Assembly: GCA_038231495.1 (NCBI GenBank)
Contig: JBBRLG010000197.1
Location: 1 to 11,938 of the forward strand
Direction of reading: 5' to 3'
DNA length: 11,938 nucleotides
Source of the DNA: JBBRLG01 sp038231495
GTDB taxonomy: Bacteria > Planctomycetota > Planctomycetia > Gemmatales > Gemmataceae
The first letter of the stretch is position 1. Every line of letters starts with the position of its first letter. The notes under the pieces were generated by a model, which saw only the letters and a program-made list of their open reading frames with translations, did not search any database and had not been told where the DNA came from. Position numbers and translations under genes: made by a program. Shown piece by piece: positions 5,854-11,938 of the stretch.

Positions 5854-7110
5854 ATGAACGATCACCCGACGCCGCTGGGCGGCACCTGCAGCGCCCGATT
5901 CGAGCCCGTGCGCGATCTGTTCGCGTCCAAGCTCGAGTCGGGGGAAGACCTTGGTGCCTCGGTCGCCGTCACCATCGACGGCGAGATGGTGGTCGATCTG
6001 TGGGGCGGCTGGGCCGACGAGGCCCGCACCGCGCCGTGGACCGAGGACACGATCACCAACGTGTTCTCCACCACCAAGACGATGACCTCACTCGCCGCGC
6101 TCGTGCTGGTCGACCGCGGCGAACTCGACCTCGACGCGAACGTCGCCGCGTACTGGCCCGAATTCGCGGCCCGAGGCAAGGCGGGAATCAAGGTTCGCCA
6201 TCTGCTGTCGCACACCTCGGGCGTCTCGGGCTGGGACCAGCCGGTCACCATCGACGACCTGTACGACTGGGACAAATCGACCGCCATGCTGGCAGCGCAG
6301 GCACCTTGGTGGGAGCCCGGGACGGCCTCGGGCTACCACGGGCTGACCTACGGCCACCTGATCGGCGAAGTGATCCGGCGCATCACCGGCCGGCACCTGG
6401 GCGAGTTCTTTGCTGCGGAAATTGCAGGGCCGCTGGGTGCCGACTTCCACATCGGCCTGCCGCCCTCGGAGTTCCATCGCGTCGCCAACGTGGTGCCGTT
6501 TCCGTCGCTGCCGTTCGACCTGACCCAGCTCGACCCCAACAGCATTCCGTTCAAGACCATGACTGGCCCGACCAGTCAGGCGGAAGACAGCTGGATCGAG
6601 CGCTGGCGGCGCGCCGACATCGGCGCGGCCAACGGCCACGGCAATGCCCGCTCGGTGGCGCGCATCCAGTCGGCGGTGGTCTGCGGCGGCGAAGTCGCCG
6701 GCGTCCGGCTGCTCTCGCCGAAGACGATCAACCGAATCCTCGAAGTGCAAAGCGACACGATCGACCTTGTGCTGGGCATACGGCTCAAGATCGGCGTCGG
6801 TTACGGCCTGCCCTGGCCGGAGGTGTTGCCCTTCGTCCCGGAAGGCCGGCAGTGTTTCGGGGCCGGCGCGGGCGGCTCGCTGGCGCTCATCGACGTGGAT
6901 CGCCGCATGACCGTCGCCTACGCGATGAACAAGCTGGCGCCGGGCATGATCGTCTGTCCCATCGCCGCGGCGCTGGTCGAACGGGTGTACGACATCGTGG
7001 GAATAGGGAAAAGGGGTCAGGTTAGGTTTTTCGTTAACACCGTAAAACACCCAGATGCCCTTATCAACAAACCTAACCTGACCCCTTTTCCCTCTTCTTT
7101 TCCCTCTTGA
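5854..7110 (+). CDS. Serine hydrolase, beta-lactamase class C / EstB-type esterase family
   Basis: 418 residues from this start. The fold and family are shown by STTK (72-75), giving the nucleophile Ser72 and Lys75; RHLLSHTSGVSGW (115-127); EPGTASGYHGLTYG (154-167), with Tyr161 as the probable second catalytic motif; and FGAGAGGS (335-342) at the position of the third motif. Family members are carboxylesterases, lipases or peptidase/beta-lactamase-like enzymes acting through an acyl-serine. Substrate cannot be told here. No signal peptide is visible, so it is probably cytoplasmic. Many relatives have FGH at the third motif; here the His is absent. The normal fold appears to end near ERVYDIVG (376-383). 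The last 35 or so residues, including RGQVRFFVNTVKHP, are encoded by an inverted-repeat element (7005-7093) and its flanking repeat, which also supplies the TGA stop, so the native C-terminus was probably replaced. Convergent with the - strand gene, 52 nt apart. Confidence 0.88.
   Translation: MNDHPTPLGGTCSARFEPVRDLFASKLESGEDLGASVAVTIDGEMVVDLWGGWADEARTAPWTEDTITNVFSTTKTMTSLAALVLVDRGELDLDANVAAYWPEFAARGKAGIKVRHLLSHTSGVSGWDQPVTIDDLYDWDKSTAMLAAQAPWWEPGTASGYHGLTYGHLIGEVIRRITGRHLGEFFAAEIAGPLGADFHIGLPPSEFHRVANVVPFPSLPFDLTQLDPNSIPFKTMTGPTSQAEDSWIERWRRADIGAANGHGNARSVARIQSAVVCGGEVAGVRLLSPKTINRILEVQSDTIDLVLGIRLKIGVGYGLPWPEVLPFVPEGRQCFGAGAGGSLALIDVDRRMTVAYAMNKLAPGMIVCPIAAALVERVYDIVGIGKRGQVRFFVNTVKHPDALINKPNLTPFPSSFPS
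7005..7093. mobile_element. REP/MITE-like palindromic element with 25-bp perfect inverted repeats
   Basis: The left arm 7005-7029 (begins agggaaaaggggtcaggtta) is the exact reverse complement of 7069-7093, with a 39-nt centre (7030-7068). The 'ggggtcagg...cctgacccc' core is, from memory, of the kind found in dispersed palindromes linked to REP-associated tyrosine transposases (Y1/RAYT) in planctomycetes and other bacteria. No transposase is encoded here, so it would be a non-autonomous copy. The element is clearly lower in GC than the genes on both sides. It overlaps the hydrolase 3' end and could also act as a bidirectional terminator between convergent genes. Confidence 0.75.
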
Positions 7111-7129
7111 CCCCTTTTCCCTCTTCTTT
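7079..7129. repeat. Direct repeat at the right edge of the palindromic element
   Basis: The 22-nt string tgaccccttttccctcttcttt occurs at 7079-7100 and again at 7108-7129, a 29-nt period. The first copy overlaps the right inverted-repeat arm; the second copy's initial TGA (7108-7110) is the stop codon of the serine hydrolase. It looks like a partial duplication of the element edge by slippage or a second, truncated insertion. Confidence 0.75.
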
Positions 7130-7162
7130 GTTCGAGGTTTTGACCGTACAGGCCGTCGGCCT

Positions 7163-10100
7163 TCAAATCCGCTTACCGAAGCGCCGCAGGAACTGGACGA
7201 AGTCGGCGGCGTCGATCAGCCCGTCGTCGTAGTAGTCAAAATACCAACGGTAGTTGGCGCTGCCGCGCCGCGAGCGATATGCGGCGAGGAACGCCGCCAG
7301 GTCGGTGGCGTTCACCGTGGCATCGCCGTTGACATCGCCGAACAGGCGGAAGAACTGGTCCGCGCGATCGGCCGACAGCTGGTCGGTGCCGCTGTGGATG
7401 AGGCCCTTGTGTTCGATCAGCGTATAGCGGCCGTCCGCCAGGGAGCCAGCCACAACTCCCGCCAGACCCGTGAAGCGAATGATGACCTGGTTGCCGACGA
7501 TCGTGAAGTCGGTGGGAAACAGTGAGGTGTTGCCTATGCGGATCTCGATGGCGCCGGGGTCCAGCGTGACCCCGCTGCTAAACGTAATCGTGAGACTGGT
7601 CACCATGGAGCGCTGGGCAGAGCCGTCGTTAACTTGAACCGACAGCACCGATAGCGTCGCGCTGTTCCGGGTAAGGATCACGTCGTTGCCGTCGCCGCCG
7701 CTGTAGTTGATGGAGTAGAACTGGCCGTTGATGGTGACCCCGGCGCCCTGGACGAAGGTGTTGACCACGGCATCGTTGAGGTCATTGTTCAGGAGGGTGA
7801 ATGCCGAAGCGGGCGGGATGGTGCCGCTGCCAGCGGCTTGCAGGGTGGCGCCGCCGAGGTCGACGGTACCCTCGACGTGGACGAACTCGTAACCAGAGGC
7901 GTTCGTGTTATCCGGAGTAAGGGTGACCGTGAGAGTGGAGCCGGGCCGCAGTCCCAGGCTCTTGGTGAGGTCGCCGCCACCTGCCGTGATGCGGCCGCCG
8001 TTGCTGATGGAGATGCCGCGCGTACCGCTGATCGTGGGGCCGCGGCCGCTGAGGAAGACCTTGCCGCTGCCGCCCGGCTGGACGACCGCGCTGTTTGAGA
8101 CGAGGATGCCCGTGTTGTAGACGCCAGATCCCTGGCCGATTCCGGTAACGGTAAGGTCGCCGCCCGCAGTCGTCAATTGCGCTCCGTTCGCCACACCGAC
8201 ACCGTTGTTGCTGCCCACGCCGGCGCCGCCGGTTCCGCTGACGCTGACCGAACTCGGGCCGCCTGCTGTCACCACACCGCCCGCATCGATGTAAATGCCG
8301 ATGTTGCCGCTCGAGGTGCTGTCACCGCCGCCGAAACCGGTGATGGCGACCGTGCCGCCGCCAGACCTGATTTGCGCGCCTTTGTTCAGGACGAGGACGC
8401 CGAAGTTAAAGATGCCGCTGGAACTGCCGCCGATGCCCATGACGGTGACGCCGCCTAGCCCCCCCGATGTCACCAGGCCATCGGCATTGACCAGGACGCC
8501 GTAGTGGTAGCCCCCACGCCCCGTACCGCCGGTGCCGGTGACGGTGACAGAACCGGTGCTTCCCGACATCACCACGCCCCCAGCTTCTACAAAGACACCA
8601 TCGTTGCTGTGAGAGGCGCCTGAGCCGCCACCGGTGCCAGTGACCTGGACCGCGCCGCCCCCCGACGTGATCTGCGAGCCCGCGTCGTGGACGTAGACGC
8701 CGTAGTTGTTGTCACCGCCGGCGTTGCCGCCCGTGCCGGTGACACTTACAGAACCCGTGCCCCCGGCCGTCACTAGGCCGCCCTTCTCGACAAAGGTGCC
8801 GTAGTTGTCGTGAGCGGCGCCGGTGCCGCCGCCCAGGCCGCTGACGGCGACCGCCCCGCCGTTGGAGGTGATTTGTGAACCCGCCGCTGAGACAATGACG
8901 CCGTAGTTGTTGTCGCCGCTGGCGTTGCCGCCCGTGCCGCTGACCGTGACGCTGCCCGTACTGCCCGCCGTCACTATGCCGCCGAAGTAGACCTCCACCC
9001 CGTAGTTGTCGCGGGAGCCGCCGGAGCCGCCGCCGGTGCCGCTGACCTGGACCACGCCCCCCTCGGACGTAATTTTCGCACCCGGACTCTCGACGAGGAC
9101 GCCGAAGTTGGCGTCGCCACGCGACTTGCCGCCGGTGCCGACGAGGGTCACCGAACCCCTGCCTCCCGCCGTCACCACGCTGGCATCGACGACGACCCCC
9201 CAGTTGTAGTTGGAGGCACCCGCACCGCCGCCCTGACCGATGACCAGGACCGCGCCGCCCGTCGACGATATCTCCGAACCCGTGCCGAAGACGTTGACGC
9301 CGAAGTTGAGGTCGCCGGTGGTCTTGCCGCCGGTGCCGATGACGGCGACGCTGCCCGCGCCGCCCGCCATCACCACGCCGCCCACATTGACAAGAACGCC
9401 GAGGTTCAGGCGGGTAGCGCCGGCGCCGCCGCCGAACCCGGTGACTTCGACTGCTCCGCCGCCCGAGGTGATCTGCGCACCCGTGTTGAAGACGTTGACG
9501 CCGAAGTTGAGGTCGCCGGTGGTATGGCCGCCGGTGCCGGTGACGGAGACGGTGCCCATGCGCCCCGCCGTCACCACGCCGCCCTTCTCGACGTAGGTGC
9601 CGTAATTGTGGCTGGAAGCACCGGAACCGCCGCCCGTTCCGGTGACCGCGACCGCGCCCCCCGCGGACGTAATTTGCGCACCTGCGCCCGTGACGTAGAC
9701 GCCGTAGTTGTTGCCGCCGCTGCCGGCGCCGCCGGTGCCGCTGACCGTGACGCTGCCCGTACTTCCCGCCGTCACGATGCCGCCGGCTGCGACCTCCACC
9801 CCGTAGTTGTCGCGGGAGCCGCCGGAGCCGCCACCAATTCCGGTGACGATGACCGCGCCCCCCCCCGACGTGATCAGCGCACCTGCGGCCGTGACGTAGA
9901 TGCCAAAGCAACCACTGCCGGTGCCGCCGGTGCCGATGACCGTGACGCTGCCCGTATTTCCCGCCGTCACTATGCCGCCGTCTTCGACGTTCACACCGTG
10001 GTTGTCGGTGGAGCCGCCGGAGCCACCGCCGGTGCCGATGACCGTAACTGCGCCACCCCCCGACGTGATCGTTGCGCTCAGCCCATTGAAGCCCAGGACC

Positions 10101-11938
10101 TCAACGCCGCGGTTGGCGAAGCCGGTGCCTGCACCGCCAGTGCCCTTGACAAGGACGGAGCCGGCAGTCCCCGCCGTTACTACACCACCGCCCTGGACGA
10201 CGATGCCGTCGTTGACGAAGGAGGCGCCGGCACCGCCGCCCGTGCCGGTGACGATGACCGCGCCGCCCCCTGACGTGATCTGCGCATTACCGCCGTCGAC
10301 GATTATGCCAAAGTCAAAGCCGCCGCTCGTGTTACCCCCGGTGCCCGTGACGCTGACGGATCCCGTGCCCCCTGCCGTCACCACGCCGCCGGCAGAGACG
10401 AGGACACCGGCGTTGAAAGCAGACGTGCCGGTGCCTCCCCCCCCGATGCCGGTAACCGCGACCTCCCCTCCCCCCGACGTGATCTTTGAGCCCATGTTTT
10501 GGACAGAAACGCCGTGGTTGGAACCGCCGCCGGCGTTGCCGCCCGTGCCGGCGACGGTGACGGTGCCCGTTCCCCCCGCCGTCACTATGCCGCCCTTCTC
10601 GACGGCGATGCCGTAATTGAGGCTGGAGGCACCAGAGCCGCCGCCCATTCCGGTGACCGCGACCGCGCCCCCCGCGGACGTGATGTGCGCACCTGCGCCC
10701 GTGACGTAGACGCCGTAGTTGTTGCCGCCGCTGCCGGTGCCGCCGCTGCCGGTGACCGTAACGGAACCGATGCCCCCTGCTGTCACGACGCTGCCGGGAT
10801 GGATGACGACGCCGTAGTTGGCGCCGCCCGTGCCGCCGCCGGTGCCGATGACCGTAACTGCGCCACCCCCCGACATGATCGTTCCGTTCAGCCCATTGAT
10901 GCCCAGGAGCTGAACGCCGTGGTTGTCGCCGCCGGTGCCAGCACCGCCGGTGCCCTTGACAAGGACGGAGCCGGCAGTCCCCGCCGTTACTACACCACCG
11001 TCCTGGACGACGATGCCGTCGTTGACGAAGGAGGCGCCGGCACCGCCGCCCGTGCCGGTGACGATGACCGCGCCGCCCCCTGACGTGATCTGCGTATTAC
11101 TGCCAGCGACGATTATGCCAAGGTCAAAGCCGCCGCTCGTGTTGCCCCCGGTGCCCGTGACGCTGACGGATCCCGTGCCCCCCGCCGTCACCACGCCGCC
11201 GGCAGAGACGGAGACACCGCCGTTGAAAGCAGACGTGCCGGTGCCCCCGCCGATGCCGGTGACCGCGACCGCCCCGCCCCCCGACGTGATCTTTGAGCCC
11301 GTGTTCTGGACAGAAACGCCGTAGTTGCCATTGCCGCCGCCGTTGCCGCCCGTGCCGGCGACGGTGACGCCGCCCGTGCCGCCCGCCGTCACCACGCCGC
11401 CTTTTTCGAGGATGACGCCGTAGTTGCTGCCGGAGGCGCCAGAGCCGCCGCCCATGCCGGTGACCAGGACCATCCCACCACCCGACGTGATTTGTGATCC
11501 GGTGATTAAGACGTAGACGCCGTAGTTACCGCTGCCGCTGCCAGCACCGCCGGTGCCCCTGACGGTGACAGAACCCGCGCCCCCCGCCGTCACCGCTCCG
11601 CCGGAATCGACGTGGACGCCGTGGTCCGCGCCGGAGGCGCCGGCGCCGCCGCCCATGCCGGTGACCTCGACCGGCCCGCCGCCGGACGTGATTCGCGCGT
11701 CCGTGCCAAAGACGTTGACGCCGTGGTTGGCGCTGCCGCTGCCGGCGCCGCCGGTGCCAATGACGGTGACGCTGCCCACGCCCCCCGCAGTCACCGCCGC
11801 GCCGGACACAACTTCCACGCCGAAGTTGAAAATGGCGTCGCCGGCGCCGCCGCCCTGGCCAGTGACCCGGACCGGACCGCCGCCCGACGTAATCCGCCCG
11901 TCGGTGCCATAAACGTGGACGCCGAAGTTGACGTCGCC
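7163..11938 (-). CDS. Giant glycine-rich beta-strand-repeat surface protein with C-terminal dockerin (5' partial)
   Basis: The - strand frame runs unbroken from the window's right edge to TGA at 7163-7165, 1591 visible codons. The Met at 11818 is inside the repeats, so the start lies outside the window. Most of it is about 20 double units of about 67 residues. Each double unit has one half like GGVVTAGGTGSVTVTGTGG...NYGVYV and one like ITSGGGAVxVTGxGGGxGASxxNYGVxV; the regular Val/Thr strands, Gly turns and N-Y/F-G-V ladder suggest a beta-solenoid. After the repeats (about nt 7966 downward) come a beta-rich region with INYSGGDGNDVILT (about nt 7672-7714) and a VNDGSAQRSMVTSLTITF region. Last is a dockerin-like pair of calcium loops, FGDVNGDATVNATDLAAF and FDYYDDGLIDAADFVQF (about nt 7169-7350). 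Only one cysteine is visible. The architecture suggests an exported, very long surface or matrix protein; binding partner unknown. Confidence 0.88.
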   Translation of the reverse strand, partial: GDVNFGVHVYGTDGRITSGGGPVRVTGQGGGAGDAIFNFGVEVVSGAAVTAGGVGSVTVIGTGGAGSGSANHGVNVFGTDARITSGGGPVEVTGMGGGAGASGADHGVHVDSGGAVTAGGAGSVTVRGTGGAGSGSGNYGVYVLITGSQITSGGGMVLVTGMGGGSGASGSNYGVILEKGGVVTAGGTGGVTVAGTGGNGGGNGNYGVSVQNTGSKITSGGGAVAVTGIGGGTGTSAFNGGVSVSAGGVVTAGGTGSVSVTGTGGNTSGGFDLGIIVAGSNTQITSGGGAVIVTGTGGGAGASFVNDGIVVQDGGVVTAGTAGSVLVKGTGGAGTGGDNHGVQLLGINGLNGTIMSGGGAVTVIGTGGGTGGANYGVVIHPGSVVTAGGIGSVTVTGSGGTGSGGNNYGVYVTGAGAHITSAGGAVAVTGMGGGSGASSLNYGIAVEKGGIVTAGGTGTVTVAGTGGNAGGGSNHGVSVQNMGSKITSGGGEVAVTGIGGGGTGTSAFNAGVLVSAGGVVTAGGTGSVSVTGTGGNTSGGFDFGIIVDGGNAQITSGGGAVIVTGTGGGAGASFVNDGIVVQGGGVVTAGTAGSVLVKGTGGAGTGFANRGVEVLGFNGLSATITSGGGAVTVIGTGGGSGGSTDNHGVNVEDGGIVTAGNTGSVTVIGTGGTGSGCFGIYVTAAGALITSGGGAVIVTGIGGGSGGSRDNYGVEVAAGGIVTAGSTGSVTVSGTGGAGSGGNNYGVYVTGAGAQITSAGGAVAVTGTGGGSGASSHNYGTYVEKGGVVTAGRMGTVSVTGTGGHTTGDLNFGVNVFNTGAQITSGGGAVEVTGFGGGAGATRLNLGVLVNVGGVVMAGGAGSVAVIGTGGKTTGDLNFGVNVFGTGSEISSTGGAVLVIGQGGGAGASNYNWGVVVDASVVTAGGRGSVTLVGTGGKSRGDANFGVLVESPGAKITSEGGVVQVSGTGGGSGGSRDNYGVEVYFGGIVTAGSTGSVTVSGTGGNASGDNNYGVIVSAAGSQITSNGGAVAVSGLGGGTGAAHDNYGTFVEKGGLVTAGGTGSVSVTGTGGNAGGDNNYGVYVHDAGSQITSGGGAVQVTGTGGGSGASHSNDGVFVEAGGVVMSGSTGSVTVTGTGGTGRGGYHYGVLVNADGLVTSGGLGGVTVMGIGGSSSGIFNFGVLVLNKGAQIRSGGGTVAITGFGGGDSTSSGNIGIYIDAGGVVTAGGPSSVSVSGTGGAGVGSNNGVGVANGAQLTTAGGDLTVTGIGQGSGVYNTGILVSNSAVVQPGGSGKVFLSGRGPTISGTRGISISNGGRITAGGGDLTKSLGLRPGSTLTVTLTPDNTNASGYEFVHVEGTVDLGGATLQAAGSGTIPPASAFTLLNNDLNDAVVNTFVQGAGVTINGQFYSINYSGGDGNDVILTRNSATLSVLSVQVNDGSAQRSMVTSLTITFSSGVTLDPGAIEIRIGNTSLFPTDFTIVGNQVIIRFTGLAGVVAGSLADGRYTLIEHKGLIHSGTDQLSADRADQFFRLFGDVNGDATVNATDLAAFLAAYRSRRGSANYRWYFDYYDDGLIDAADFVQFLRRFGKRI
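7966..11938 (-). repeat. In-gene tandem repeat array, about 201-bp double unit
   Basis: About 19 'VTAG'-type half-units alternate with about the same number of 'ITSGGG'-type half-units, giving an average period near 201 bp (about 100 bp per half). The array continues past the right edge of the window. The units at the 3' end of the gene (nt 7966-8500) are more diverged than those further upstream in the gene. The dense, stop-free frames on the opposite strand here are a by-product of this periodicity. Confidence 0.9.
10021..11307 (-). repeat. Higher-order duplication: block of four double units repeated at an 810-bp offset
   Basis: Sequence from about 10021-10500 recurs at about 10831-11307. 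Over 10141-10320 against 10951-11130 I count 6 differences in 180 positions. A 3-nt indel (an extra Gly codon in the first copy) near 10440 shifts the offset to 807. A second related pair, 8941-9030 and 9742-9831, is offset by about 801 bp. The array therefore expanded in blocks of four double units, and not only unit by unit. Confidence 0.8.

Noticed and set aside
6000..7050. Long alternative frames on both strands within the serine hydrolase gene
   Set aside because: The translations are Arg/Gly/Ala/Pro-rich without domains. The hydrolase frame has the full set of family motifs.
7150..7162. Small hairpin aggcc-gtc-ggcct next to the stop of the repeat gene as its terminator
   Set aside because: Only 5 pairs and no T-run. 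The adjacent 25-bp inverted repeat is a better candidate for ending transcription.
7838..11912. Long + strand open frames, some proline-rich (PPPVPMTVTAPPPDVI-like), opposite the repeat gene
   Set aside because: They mirror the 201-bp repeat of the - strand gene. Their Pro/Ala/Asp-rich content is the complement of Gly/Val codons, they lack ribosome sites, and the - frame has the recognisable dockerin and repeat domains.
7966..11938. Regular repeats as a CRISPR array
   Set aside because: The repeats are in one open frame, about 100/201 bp in period, and have no unique spacers between identical short repeats.

Overview
The window looks like part of a planctomycete chromosome, most likely from the Gemmataceae. 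This rests on gene content, not on any search. The indicators are a Hanks-type kinase with the family's 'PEQAEL...DTRADVYALGVLLYELLTG' style and a TPR exodomain; a C-terminal domain of the planctomycete TIGR03067 type; a surface protein starting with an LEALEDRVVPS tag; a giant glycine-rich repeat protein ending in a dockerin; and high GC throughout.

Layout. On the + strand: (1) the 3' part of a membrane Ser/Thr kinase-TPR-TIGR03067 protein (3-2552, start outside the window); (2) a small secreted protein resembling allene-oxide-cyclase/dirigent-like barrels (2780-3262); (3) an FG-GAP/Calx-beta calcium-binding surface protein (3404-5647); (4) a beta-lactamase-fold serine hydrolase of the EstB/class C type (5854-7110). 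On the - strand, convergent with these, is (5) the 3' part of a very large beta-strand-repeat protein with a C-terminal dockerin (7163-11938, still open at the window edge).

The spaces between genes are unusually structured. Each of the first three genes is followed by one copy of a GC-rich hairpin family (2658-2699, 3272-3312, 5667-5708). Two of the copies show a compensatory base-pair change. The second copy is followed directly by a 35-nt palindrome. A diverged 'aaccac...gtggtt' inverted repeat lies after the kinase gene. A 25-bp perfect inverted repeat, resembling REP/RAYT-type mobile palindromes, sits across the 3' end of the hydrolase gene and supplies its last codons.

How the genes relate. 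Apart from the hydrolase, the products look like envelope or extracellular proteins: a transmembrane sensor kinase, a secreted barrel, a calcium-binding adhesin-like protein and a repeat-rich surface fibre or passenger. Each + gene has its own leader and hairpin, so they are probably separate transcription units and not one operon. I see no CRISPR, tRNA, rRNA, integrase or recognisable defence or biosynthetic system. The most interesting material is the intergenic repeat families and the higher-order repeat structure of the large - strand gene.
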